Source: an uncultured Candidatus Saccharimonas sp. (lineage in GTDB: Bacteria > Patescibacteriota > Saccharimonadia > Saccharimonadales > AQU-01). From it: DNA of 35,167 nt. The stretch covers positions 1 through 35,167 of the forward strand of contig CALRGT010000008.1 of the NCBI GenBank assembly GCA_943358095.1, written 5' to 3'. The first letter of the stretch is position 1; each line of letters starts with the position of its first letter. This document shows positions 21,836 to 29,116 of the stretch, in pieces. Position numbers and translations under genes: made by a program. The notes under the pieces were generated by a model. The model ran no database searches. It saw nothing but the letters and a program-made list of their open reading frames with translations, and had not been told where the DNA came from.

Positions 21836-23962
21836 ATGAATGAATCAAATCAAGGACAGCCACAGGGCAGTCCAACACCGCAAAGTAGAAATAATAGACC
21901 ACCACAAAACGGTGGCCGCCCACAAGGTGGTAACAACAATAATCGCAACCGCGGACCATCGCAGAACGGCGGCAACTCCGGCGGCGGCAGTAGAGCATCA
22001 CGCGGCGCTGCAATTCGCGCCCAAAAGCGTACCCAAGAAGATGCCACTCGTCTAGTTAACCAGTACTCTGATGCCAGTGGTCAGACTGTCAGTATGGACC
22101 CTAAGCGCGCTAACTTCATCGACGACCAGCCAAGACTAAAGATTATCGGTCTTGGAGGAATGGACGGCGGTGGATCAAAGAACATGATAGTAGTTGAATA
22201 CATGAATGATGCAGTTATTATGGACTGTGGTAACGATCTAGGTGTCGACTTGCCAGGTATTAACTATGGTATTGCCGACACGACATACCTCGACAGCATC
22301 AAGCATAAAATCCGTGGCTATCTGATAACTCACGGTCACCTAGACCATATCGGTGGCTTGCCGCACATCGTGCCTAAGTATCCAGCACCAATTTATGGTT
22401 CTAAGTTCTCAATCGGTCGCGTCGAAGAAATATTTGGCAATTTTGGACTACCAATGCCAGATGGTTTTGAGCTGCGCACCGTTACTATGAACGAAAACAC
22501 TCACGAACGACTCAAGGTTGGCGTATTCTTCGTCGAGTTCGTCCGCATTACGCACTCTATCCCAGGAAGTACATGTATCGTTCTTGATACTCCAGTCGGT
22601 CGTATCATTAACACTGGCGACTTCCGTCTAGACCCGAACCCACTTGACCACGAGCGAAGCGACATCGAGCGCTTGACCGAACTTGGAAATGAAGGCGTTT
22701 TGGCGCTATTGTCTGAGAGCACAACTGTCGAAAGACAAGGTCGAACTCCGAGTGAGAGCACAATCGAACAAACATTTGTCGACATCATGGAGCGCGCTCC
22801 AGGTCGTACTTTCATGGCCATGTTCTCGACCAACATTAACCGAATCCAGATGATCATTAACGCGGCTGCACACCATAATAAAAAGATCGCCTTAGATGGA
22901 CGCAGTCTTGTTAGCACGCTAGAAATGGCCGTTAGACATGGTTTTGTCCGTATTCCAAAAGGCACCATCGTGCCAATTGCCAGCGTATCAACATTGCAAG
23001 ACAGTAGCGTAGTTATTGTTTGTACTGGTAGTCAGGGTGAGCCTAACTCAGCTCTTCAGCGTATGGCTGCAGGCGAGCACAAGCACATTAAGCTAAAAGA
23101 GCAGGACACAGTAGTATTGAGTTCAACTCCAATTCCTGAAAGCGGTAACGACTCCTTAATTGGTTCTATGGTAGACGATATGACTCGACGTGGCGTGCAT
23201 GTTTTCGAACATCGCAACCACGAATTAGACGGTATTGGGCCACTTCACGTATCCGGCCACGCTTCACAGGACGAATATGTCGACATGATCAACATGACCA
23301 AGCCGAAATTCTTTATTCCTATCTATGGAGCATATCGAGTTAAGCAACGTCATATCGAGTTAGCTATCGTAACGGGTATCCCTAGAGCTAGTACTGCAAA
23401 CGCCGAGAACGGTGACATTATTGCGCTAACACCAGACAAAATTGAAATTATCGGTAATGTTCCTCACGGTACAGTACTCGTCGACCAAACTGGCGCAATC
23501 GTAAGTAATATCGTCGTAAAAGACCGTGTAATGTTAGCAGAAGAAGGCCTAGTGGCTGTCATCCTTACTATCGACAAAAAGACGGGCAACCTATTGACCA
23601 GTCCAGACATAATCAGTCGTGGATTCATATATATGCGTGATAGCGAAGAGTTGATGAACGAGTTCCGAGCTGAACTGCGCCGTGCCGTTGCTCAACGTTT
23701 CAAGCGAGTAGAATTAGATAGATTTAAGGTAGAGCTGCGCGAACACGTCACACACTTCTTGTTCGAACAAACACAGCGTAGTCCAATCGTTATTCCAGTA
23801 GTTAATATTATTGGCGGTGGCAAGCCAGTCGGTGGTCCAGCAGGTGATGCTCAGTCAAAAACTGAGGTAGCTAAATCACCAGTCGAGCAAGCAGAAGATT
23901 TGCAGAAACGCTTCCAGCAGATGCGCGCCAAACTACTAAACCAAGACGCCCGCGTCGACTAG
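21836..23962 (+). CDS. rnj: Ribonuclease J with disordered N-terminal extension
   Basis: This is a metallo-beta-lactamase/beta-CASP nuclease with 5'-3' exo- and endoribonuclease activity, central to mRNA decay and rRNA maturation in bacteria lacking RNase E. The zinc motif is THGHLDHIGG. Also present are ITHSIPGS, NTGDFRLD, LLSEST, FSTNINRI, CTGSQGEP and SGHASQDE, the last carrying a beta-CASP His. The C-terminal dimerisation domain is present (to about residue 660). The first about 95 residues are Gln/Asn/Gly/Pro/Arg-rich (NGGRPQGGNNNNRNRG) and absent from typical RNase J; they look like a disordered RNA-binding or condensate-prone tail. The ribosome site is AAAAGGAAAAAAT, nearly identical to that of pnp. 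Confidence 0.96.
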   Translation: MNESNQGQPQGSPTPQSRNNRPPQNGGRPQGGNNNNRNRGPSQNGGNSGGGSRASRGAAIRAQKRTQEDATRLVNQYSDASGQTVSMDPKRANFIDDQPRLKIIGLGGMDGGGSKNMIVVEYMNDAVIMDCGNDLGVDLPGINYGIADTTYLDSIKHKIRGYLITHGHLDHIGGLPHIVPKYPAPIYGSKFSIGRVEEIFGNFGLPMPDGFELRTVTMNENTHERLKVGVFFVEFVRITHSIPGSTCIVLDTPVGRIINTGDFRLDPNPLDHERSDIERLTELGNEGVLALLSESTTVERQGRTPSESTIEQTFVDIMERAPGRTFMAMFSTNINRIQMIINAAAHHNKKIALDGRSLVSTLEMAVRHGFVRIPKGTIVPIASVSTLQDSSVVIVCTGSQGEPNSALQRMAAGEHKHIKLKEQDTVVLSSTPIPESGNDSLIGSMVDDMTRRGVHVFEHRNHELDGIGPLHVSGHASQDEYVDMINMTKPKFFIPIYGAYRVKQRHIELAIVTGIPRASTANAENGDIIALTPDKIEIIGNVPHGTVLVDQTGAIVSNIVVKDRVMLAEEGLVAVILTIDKKTGNLLTSPDIISRGFIYMRDSEELMNEFRAELRRAVAQRFKRVELDRFKVELREHVTHFLFEQTQRSPIVIPVVNIIGGGKPVGGPAGDAQSKTEVAKSPVEQAEDLQKRFQQMRAKLLNQDARVD

Positions 23963-23970
23963 CACTACCA

Positions 23971-24001
23971 AGAGTAATTAGATGCTCTGCGTAGTTACTC
24001 T
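23971..24001 (+). terminator. Hairpin after RNase J gene
   Basis: AGAGTAA (23971-23977) pairs perfectly with TTACTCT (23995-24001), 8 bases after the stop. There is no T-run, so termination is uncertain. Confidence 0.35.
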
Positions 24002-24028
24002 GCACGTATTAATCTAGCCTTAAGCGCT

Positions 24029-24057
24029 TTGACAAATGATGTAAAATTTGCTATAGT
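24029..24057 (+). promoter_or_regulatory. Near-consensus promoter upstream of the 87-aa gene and ftsK
   Basis: TTGACA (24029-24034), 17 bases, TATAGT (24052-24057). This is the best sigma-70 match in the window. Start of transcription would fall 2-3 bases before the ATG at 24067. Confidence 0.75.
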
Positions 24058-24066
24058 ATATGGGTT

Positions 24067-24330
24067 ATGGAAAAGGAAAATAAAAACATCAATCAAAATA
24101 ATCCAGAGCAGGAATTTCCTGATTGGATGTTAGTGGAGTCGGATAGTGATCCGATGCTACTTAATATGATTCAAATCAGAGAAGACATAATGACTCCTAT
24201 AGTAGAGAAGGGCGGTTTTCATGCCCTTGACCCAGGAGATGAAGAGTCAGCAAAGGCCAGTATGGAAATTGTCAAAACAGCTATATTAGATAGAAAAAGA
24301 GAACTTGGACTAGAGCCACCAGCAAAGTAA
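24067..24330 (+). CDS. Small acidic protein of unknown function, 87 aa
   Basis: The protein is soluble with no hydrophobic segment. The N-terminal 15 residues are Asn/Glu/Lys-rich, followed by FPDWMLVESDSDPMLLNMIQ and a helical, charged C-terminus (IVKTAILDRKRELG). Family was not recognised. It has the strongest promoter here and lies 23 bases upstream of ftsK, so it may be co-transcribed with it. Confidence 0.7.
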   Translation: MEKENKNINQNNPEQEFPDWMLVESDSDPMLLNMIQIREDIMTPIVEKGGFHALDPGDEESAKASMEIVKTAILDRKRELGLEPPAK

Positions 24331-24353
24331 AGTGGTATAATTTAAGAATATTT

Positions 24354-26570
24354 ATGGCAAAAAAGAAAAAACGAACACCAAAAAAAGCAATGAGAGCTAA
24401 AAAGCTCGAACCAAAAGAGAAGTCACCTCTATGGCCGATAATTGGTGGGGTTGTTTTAATTGTTGTAGCCATATTTATACTGATGGGTGCATTTAACAGC
24501 GGTGGTTTGTTGCCGAGTAAACTTTATGACGGGGCTTATTGGGCCCTAGGAGTCGGCGCGTATTTAATACCAGTTGCTCTTATTTATTTTGCTGTATTAA
24601 AGTTCAAGACCGAGGACAAAAAAGTTCCTCTCGGCAAATTTATCAGCATGATTTTGGCAGTGATTTTTAGCGCAGGCTGGTTGCAGTCAATGTTTGCCGT
24701 TAAAGCGACTGTTCCTGGTGGTTACAGCGGTGGACATGGTGGCGTTATTGGTAGGTTAATAGGCAACTCGGTGCTTATTATTCTTGATAAATGGCCAGCT
24801 AGTTTCGTATTTTTGATTTTTGGAGTATTGTCTTACTTCTTTGCATTTGGCGTTTCACCAAAGGCTATCATGAAGCTTGCTGGACTATTTAACGGTTCTA
24901 CTCGCGAAGGAGACACAGACTTAGCAGCTCTTAAACTCAGAGCAAGTGAACCTAGCTTTAAGTTGAACGAAGGCGTGCCTGTAGAGAATAGTAGACAATC
25001 GGCTCCAAGATTAAGCACGATGAAAAACACAGCCGAAAAGCTGACTATAAGAGAAAATCACCAGGCCTTGACGACGTCACGCGATCAGAACTGGCAATAC
25101 CCAGGAATAGATTTACTCAATCAGTCACAAGACAAAGCTAATGCTGGCGATGTCGAGGGTAACGCGCAAATTATTAAGAATACATTAGCTCAGTTTAATA
25201 TTGATGTAGATATGGAGGGTGCAAATGTTGGTCCTCGTGTGACCCAGTTCACTCTTAAGCCTCCAGCTGGCGTCAAACTAGGTAAGATTGCATCTTTAGA
25301 CACCAACTTGTCATTAGACTTGGCCGCCGAATCAATCCGTATCGAAGCGCCAATTCCTGGCAAGCGAGCTGTAGGTATAGAAGTTCCAAACTTGAAGTCA
25401 GCAACAGTTAGAATTGCTAGTATTTTGAGTTCAAAAGAGTGGCGAGAGCTAGATAGTCCATTATCATTTACGCTAGGACGAGATATAGCAGGCTTACCAG
25501 TCGTAGGCTCGCTAGATAAGATGCCTCACTTATTGATAGCCGGTCAGACCAACTCTGGTAAGTCAGTCATGGTAAATACATTGCTGACTAGTTTGCTATA
25601 TAAGAATAGTCCAAGCGACCTAAAGTTAATCCTAGTCGACCCTAAGCATGTCGAACTATCAACTTATAACGACATACCTCACTTATTAACAGAAGTAATT
25701 ACTGAGCCAGAGAAGTGTATTAGTGCGCTTAAATGGGCAGTCGCCGAGATGGAAAGACGATATCGAACTTTGGCTGAGTCCAAGCAGCGTAATATCACCG
25801 ATTATAATGCACTCAAAAAAGACGAAGGCATGCCTTATATCGTGATCGTAATCGATGAGTTGGCCGACTTGATGATGATGGCGGCACGCGATGTAGAGGC
25901 GCTGATTGTGCGGATTGCTCAAAAGGCACGTGCTGTTGGTATTCACCTAGTTCTAGCCACGCAGAGCCCCCGTGTAACTGTTATTACCGGTCTGATCAAG
26001 GCCAACATTCCGGCGCGTATCGCCTTTACTGTTGCTCAAGAAGTTGAATCACGTATTATTCTTGATCAAAGCGGTGCAGAGAAGTTGCTGGGTCAGGGTG
26101 ACATGCTTTATTCGACGGCAAGTATGCCAAAGCCAAAACGCGTACAAGGCGCACTTATTACTACAGAAGAAATTCAAAAAGTTACAGACTTCTTGCGAAT
26201 GCAACAGGCTCCACAATACGACGACGAAGTTGTTAGTCAGCCAGTACAGCTTAACGGTCGTGGCGGTGTAGTTACCGAGCTTGATACCAACGACGAGCCA
26301 TTGTTCCGGGACGCAGTAAGAGTTGTTATCGAGGCAGGCAAGGCCAGTACAAGTCTATTACAACGACGACTAAGAATCGGTTATGGCAAGGCTGCTCGTA
26401 TGATCGAAAATATGGAAGAGCAGGGAATTATTAGTGAGGCTGACGGGTCAAAACCACGACAAGTTCTAGCGGAATCACTTGAATCAGTGTTTGGTGGAAG
26501 CGGCAATATCGCGGTAGATGATGCTGGTGAGCCAGATATCTATGATGAAATGACGGACGACGAAGCCTAA
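24354..26570 (+). CDS. ftsK: DNA translocase FtsK/SpoIIIE
   Basis: This membrane-anchored hexameric motor clears chromosomal DNA from the closing division septum. After a basic N-terminus (MAKKKKRTPKKAMRAKK) come about four transmembrane helices (residues 25-175). A linker and the alpha/beta motor domains follow, with Walker A AGQTNSGKSVMV (about 395-405) and Walker B YIVIVIDELADLMM (about 495). LVLATQSPRV and IPARIAFTV are also conserved. The C-terminal winged-helix gamma domain (LFRDAVRVVIEAGKASTSLL...GYGKAARMIENME) would recognise KOPS-like polarity sequences. At 738 aa it is of SpoIIIE size. The -10-like TATAAT at 24336-24341 suggests an extra promoter. Confidence 0.97.
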   Translation: MAKKKKRTPKKAMRAKKLEPKEKSPLWPIIGGVVLIVVAIFILMGAFNSGGLLPSKLYDGAYWALGVGAYLIPVALIYFAVLKFKTEDKKVPLGKFISMILAVIFSAGWLQSMFAVKATVPGGYSGGHGGVIGRLIGNSVLIILDKWPASFVFLIFGVLSYFFAFGVSPKAIMKLAGLFNGSTREGDTDLAALKLRASEPSFKLNEGVPVENSRQSAPRLSTMKNTAEKLTIRENHQALTTSRDQNWQYPGIDLLNQSQDKANAGDVEGNAQIIKNTLAQFNIDVDMEGANVGPRVTQFTLKPPAGVKLGKIASLDTNLSLDLAAESIRIEAPIPGKRAVGIEVPNLKSATVRIASILSSKEWRELDSPLSFTLGRDIAGLPVVGSLDKMPHLLIAGQTNSGKSVMVNTLLTSLLYKNSPSDLKLILVDPKHVELSTYNDIPHLLTEVITEPEKCISALKWAVAEMERRYRTLAESKQRNITDYNALKKDEGMPYIVIVIDELADLMMMAARDVEALIVRIAQKARAVGIHLVLATQSPRVTVITGLIKANIPARIAFTVAQEVESRIILDQSGAEKLLGQGDMLYSTASMPKPKRVQGALITTEEIQKVTDFLRMQQAPQYDDEVVSQPVQLNGRGGVVTELDTNDEPLFRDAVRVVIEAGKASTSLLQRRLRIGYGKAARMIENMEEQGIISEADGSKPRQVLAESLESVFGGSGNIAVDDAGEPDIYDEMTDDEA

Positions 26571-26577
26571 CCAATAA

Positions 26578-26704
26578 AATTTATCATTTAACATTGACCA
26601 TTTGTCATTTATTTAGACATTTGGTCATTTAGTCATTGTAGCTTCAATGATAAATGCTAAATGACAAATTAATGATCAATGTATCAATGCATCAATGATA
26701 AATT
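26578..26704. repeat. Palindromic intergenic repeat, copy 2 (largest)
   Basis: Several inverted repeats share one axis. AATTTATCATT (26578-26588) pairs with AATGATAAATT (26694-26704), and ATTTGTCATTT (26600-26610) with AAATGACAAAT (26659-26669). CATTTAG (26626-26632) can pair with CTAAATG (26657-26663), and CATTG (26634-26638) with CAATG (26645-26649) around loop TAGCTT. Units like CATTTGTC recur throughout. It lies between ftsK and the rpsF promoter and shares 22 identical bases with copy 1. Confidence 0.8.
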
Positions 26705-26712
26705 GCCCTTAC

Positions 26713-26741
26713 TTTACAAACAGGGGTGAATAGGTTACAAT
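26713..26741 (+). promoter_or_regulatory. rpsF operon promoter
   Basis: TTTACA (26713-26718), a 17-base spacer and TACAAT (26736-26741). The -35 hexamer equals that of the rpsT promoter. The predicted leader is about 85 bases. Confidence 0.65.
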
Positions 26742-26761
26742 TACCTAGCAATAAAAACTTT

Positions 26762-26811
26762 AGCCTATGCCTCTAATGGCCATAGGCTGGCTTGGACAAT
26801 TACGACCAAGC
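26762..26811 (+). promoter_or_regulatory. Two-hairpin leader of rpsF
   Basis: AGCCTATG (26762-26769) pairs perfectly with CATAGGCT (26781-26788). GCTTGG (26790-26795) pairs with CCAAGC (26806-26811) around a 10-base loop ACAATTACGA. They lie between the transcription start and the GGAAGGA ribosome site, where S6:S18 feedback elements occur in other bacteria. I could not match the known S6:S18 consensus, so an autoregulatory role is only inferred. Confidence 0.5.
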
Positions 26812-26832
26812 TTAACCAAAGGAAGGATATCG

Positions 26833-27228
26833 ATGAATCAATACGAAATCGCTGTGTTGTATCACCCAGATCTTGAAACAGATCTCGAAAAAGCTACCGT
26901 AAAGGTAGAAAAAATCTTCACAGATAACGGCGGTAATGTCGTTGCTGCTGATAATTGGGGCAAGCGCAAGCTAGCTTACACTATCAAGAAGCAAGACTTT
27001 GCTATCTACGTGATTTACACCGTAGATGTACCAGCCGAGATGGTGCGCAAGATAGAAGGACTTCTAAATATTACTGACGAAGTTGTTCGATTCTTGATCA
27101 CTAAGCCAGATTTGAACGCTATCGCTAAAGCAAATACTGCTAAGGCTGAGAAAGCCAAAAAAGCGGCTGAGCGTGGCGATCGTGGCGACGACGACCGTGA
27201 AGATCGTTCTACTCCAGAAGAAGAGTAG
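26833..27228 (+). CDS. rpsF: 30S ribosomal protein S6
   Basis: S6 pairs with S18 on the small subunit platform. The sequence has the S6 pattern: NQYEIAVLYHPDLETDLEKA, the core NWGKRKLAYTIKKQDFAIYVIY and GLLNITDEVVRFLITKPD. The C-terminus is a charged tail of Lys/Ala, then Asp/Glu/Arg (GDRGDDDREDRSTPEEE). The track start at 26767 lies within the leader hairpin. The ATG at 26833 follows GGAAGGATATCG and gives 131 aa. First gene of rpsF-ssb-rpsR. Confidence 0.96.
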   Translation: MNQYEIAVLYHPDLETDLEKATVKVEKIFTDNGGNVVAADNWGKRKLAYTIKKQDFAIYVIYTVDVPAEMVRKIEGLLNITDEVVRFLITKPDLNAIAKANTAKAEKAKKAAERGDRGDDDREDRSTPEEE

Positions 27229-27235
27229 AGAAGAC

Positions 27236-27363
27236 CAATTTAACATTTAACATCGACCATTTGACATTTATTTGGGCATTGACCATTTTCCATTGAAGCA
27301 ACAATGACAAAATGACCAAATGGTAAATAAATGATCAATGACAAATGATAAATTATAAATTGT
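27236..27363. repeat. Palindromic intergenic repeat, copy 3
   Basis: CATTTATTT (27265-27273) pairs with AAATAAATG (27325-27333). CATTG (27291-27295) pairs with CAATG (27302-27306) around loop AAGCAA, and AATTTA with TAAATT at the outer ends. Vocabulary (CATTTGAC, AACATT, AATGAC) and the central CATTG-N6-CAATG hairpin match copy 2, but the bulk sequence differs. The rest of the 389-base rpsF-ssb gap holds an AT-rich stretch with TAGTACTA and the ssb leader below. Confidence 0.75.
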
Positions 27364-27471
27364 CTTACCCCGTACCTTAATAAAATATGAATAAGTAGTA
27401 CTAATACTTGACTGTGGCTTCGACCAGAGTTACGGTATAAGTACAATTCAATAAACGCAGAATTCATCTAG

Positions 27472-27573
27472 CTTGTGACAAGTTTTGGTGTGTGACGAGG
27501 AACGTAAGCGAGCTGTATTTTAAGACAATACAGTGAACGCGTACCGGAGTCATAAAGCCAAAAATTGTCCAAG
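27472..27573 (+). promoter_or_regulatory. Long stem-loop leader upstream of ssb
   Basis: CTTG (27472-27475), ACAA (27478-27481) and TTTTGG (27483-27488) pair with CAAG (27570-27573), TTGT (27565-27568) and CCAAAA (27558-27563). Further in, TGAC (27493-27496) pairs with GTCA (27549-27552) and GCG (27508-27510) with CGC (27538-27540). The tip is CTGTATT (27513-27519) with AATACAG (27527-27533). The fold ends 44 bases before ssb, whose ribosome site is AAGGAGG. Confidence 0.6.
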
Positions 27574-27617
27574 ATAATGGATTATGCAGGACATAGTTCC
27601 TATAAAGGAGGATTAAA

Positions 27618-28103
27618 ATGGCACGATCATTCAATCAAGTAATATTAATGGGTAATCTCACCCGTGACCCTGAAGTAAGACAAATCCCTAGCGGGCAAGC
27701 AGTCTGTAACTTCAGTCTCGCACTCAATCGTAGCTTTAAAGGCGCAGATGGCGAGTGGCAGGAAGCGACCGATTATATCGACGTCGTAGCCTGGGGTCCA
27801 CTAGGCGAGCGTATCGCACAATATTTGACCAAGGGTAGCCGTTGTTTGGTGCAGGGAAGACTACAAAGTCGAGCCTGGGAACAAGATGGTCAGAAACGAA
27901 GTAAAGTAGAAGTTAACGCTAACGACGTAACTTTCCTAGACAGTCGTAGTGCTGGCGGCGATAGCGAGGCAGGATCAAGCTATAGCCAGGCTCCAGCAGG
28001 CGGCAATGACAAACCAAAACCTAGCAAGAAACCAGCTGGTGGGGACGTTGTAGTAGAAGACATTGGCGATGAGCCTATAAATTTAGACGACATCCCATTT
28101 TAA
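27618..28103 (+). CDS. ssb: Single-stranded DNA-binding protein
   Basis: SSB coats ssDNA in replication and repair. The N-terminal OB fold (about 1-110) is clear: SFNQVILMGNLTRDPEVRQI, VCNFSLALNRSF, DYIDVVAWGPLGERIAQYL and CLVQGRLQSRAWEQDGQKRS. A Ser/Gly/Pro/Lys-rich linker leads to the acidic tip LDDIPF, the conserved partner-binding peptide. It is 161 aa, and the start is fixed by the strong AAGGAGG site. The rpsF-ssb-rpsR order is the common bacterial one, but with long structured spacers on both sides. Confidence 0.97.
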   Translation: MARSFNQVILMGNLTRDPEVRQIPSGQAVCNFSLALNRSFKGADGEWQEATDYIDVVAWGPLGERIAQYLTKGSRCLVQGRLQSRAWEQDGQKRSKVEVNANDVTFLDSRSAGGDSEAGSSYSQAPAGGNDKPKPSKKPAGGDVVVEDIGDEPINLDDIPF

Positions 28104-28108
28104 GTCAT

Positions 28109-28216
28109 TTGTGAGTGCACGCTCTGGGCGAAAGTTCGGTTGTCAAAAAGCCTCGGCGTACGCTGGGTACGCCTCAATTTTTTGAAACCGGCTTTCATCC
28201 CAGATCGCACTACTCA
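28109..28216 (+). ncRNA. Long near-continuous hairpin after ssb
   Basis: Nested pairs, outside in: TTG/CAA, AGTGC/GCACT, TCTGGG/CCCAGA, GAAAG/CTTTC, CGGTT/AACCG, TCAAAAA/TTTTTGA and GGCGTAC/GTACGCC with loop GCTGG. This totals about 38 base pairs over 108 bases with small internal loops. It is far larger than a terminator and lacks a T-tail. It could be an RNA-processing or stabilising element, or a palindromic mobile-type element. No ORF is present. Confidence 0.6.
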
Positions 28217-28247
28217 AAATGCCTTAAAGCATAATAGAAATGTAAAT

Positions 28248-28276
28248 TTTAGAATAATTAACAAACTAACTACAGT
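28248..28276 (+). promoter_or_regulatory. Possible internal promoter for rpsR
   Basis: TTTAGA (28248-28253), 17 bases, TACAGT (28271-28276). Each hexamer matches consensus at 4 of 6. Transcription would begin at the base of the folded rpsR leader. Confidence 0.35.
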
Positions 28277-28285
28277 AAAGTATCG

Positions 28286-28397
28286 ATTTTGAGCCAAGGG
28301 TAATTTGTCTTTGAGACGAGGCTTCCATTTCGGACACGTAATAATTTTACGACGAAGAAATATCCTCGGCCTCCGAGCAAATTACCACTCTCAAAAT
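28286..28397 (+). promoter_or_regulatory. Structured leader of rpsR (S18), possible autoregulatory RNA
   Basis: Four helices are visible. P1 is ATTTTGAG (28286-28293)/CTCAAAAT (28390-28397). P2 is GGTAATTTG (28299-28307)/CAAATTACC (28378-28386). P3 is GAGGC (28318-28322)/GCCTC (28369-28373). The apical stem has TTTCG (28328-28332)/CGAAG (28353-28357) and CGTAA (28337-28341)/TTACG (28347-28351) with loop TAATT. The alternative CGAGG/CCTCG pairing competes with P3. The fold ends 23 bases before the ATG, just upstream of AAAGGAG, a position suited to translational control. Confidence 0.65.
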
Positions 28398-28420
28398 TGG
28401 TACACAGATAAAGGAGCATT

Positions 28421-28624
28421 ATGGCAAAGATATTTAAGCACAGGACAGATGTAGCATTTTTTGACTACAAGGATTACAAAACCTTGCAGCGCTACGTAAA
28501 CATGTACGGACAGATAGAAACTCGCAAAAAGACTGGTATTACTGAGGCTCAACAGCGTCGTCTTTCGATCGCTATTAAGCGCGCTCGTCACATCGCTCTG
28601 CTGCCATACGTCGCAAATAACTAG
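28421..28624 (+). CDS. rpsR: 30S ribosomal protein S18
   Basis: The protein is 67 aa and binds S6 and the central domain of 16S rRNA. It has the S18 pattern: FFDYKDYKTLQRYVNMYGQI, TRKKTGITEAQQRRLSIAIKRARHIALLPYV. The N-terminal arm is shorter than in E. coli and has no cysteine, so this is not a zinc-binding variant. The ribosome site is AAAGGAG. It completes the S6-SSB-S18 cluster. Confidence 0.96.
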   Translation: MAKIFKHRTDVAFFDYKDYKTLQRYVNMYGQIETRKKTGITEAQQRRLSIAIKRARHIALLPYVANN

Positions 28625-28634
28625 CCAGCTATCC

Positions 28635-28659
28635 AAGGCACGGATATTTTTGGTGCCTT
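28635..28659 (+). terminator. Hairpin after rpsR
   Basis: AAGGCAC (28635-28641) and GTGCCTT (28653-28659) pair perfectly around an 11-base T-rich loop, 10 bases after the rpsR stop. No T-run follows; it may end the operon or protect its 3' end. Confidence 0.45.
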
Positions 28660-28748
28660 AGAAATGTAAGGGCAGGGGTTTATGGTATGCTAGATTTGTA
28701 AATAGTCGTCTAAAACACGATGTTAAATAGCAACAAAAGGAGCATATA

Positions 28749-29090
28749 ATGGACAATCCACACAGTTTTAACGACCCACAGTACAATCCGATTTTCGACA
28801 AAGTCACTTCTTTGCAATATAAGTTTCATGACATGACAAAAGGTGCCGCCGCTAGTCATCCGACTACTCGGGCTATGCAAAACGAAATTCACCAGCTTTT
28901 GCGTGATGTGACGGTGGAGCGTAGTCCTCATACCCTAAATAGTAGGATAGCTACAATACAAAGTGAGCTGAAGGATTCCCAGAACTCAGCAACACCAGTA
29001 ATAGATTTTGAAAGCCAAGCTGTGCTTAATCATGATTTTGACAGTCTGCATCATGACGTCGATAGCTTCCATCCGCGTGTTCAACAATAG
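28749..29090 (+). CDS. Helical protein of unknown function, 113 aa
   Basis: It is soluble and His/Asp/Gln-rich with predicted helices (QYNPIFDKVTSLQYKFHDMT; MQNEIHQLLRDV; LNSRIATIQSELKDS). The C-terminus has many His and Asp (NHDFDSLHHDVDSFHP), which might bind metal, although no known motif is formed. The ribosome site is AAAAGGAGC, 7 bases before the ATG. It lies 26 bases upstream of efp and may be co-transcribed. Family was not recognised. Confidence 0.7.
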   Translation: MDNPHSFNDPQYNPIFDKVTSLQYKFHDMTKGAAASHPTTRAMQNEIHQLLRDVTVERSPHTLNSRIATIQSELKDSQNSATPVIDFESQAVLNHDFDSLHHDVDSFHPRVQQ

Positions 29091-29116
29091 ATAATAATAT
29101 AGAAAGGTTCGCATTC

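Noticed and set aside
22501-22968. 155-aa minus-strand ORF inside RNase J
   Set aside because: Although long, it has no family features, and the opposite frame encodes conserved RNase J motifs.
26767-26832. N-terminal extension of S6
   Set aside because: It is the leader hairpin read as protein; the ATG at 26833 follows GGAAGGA.
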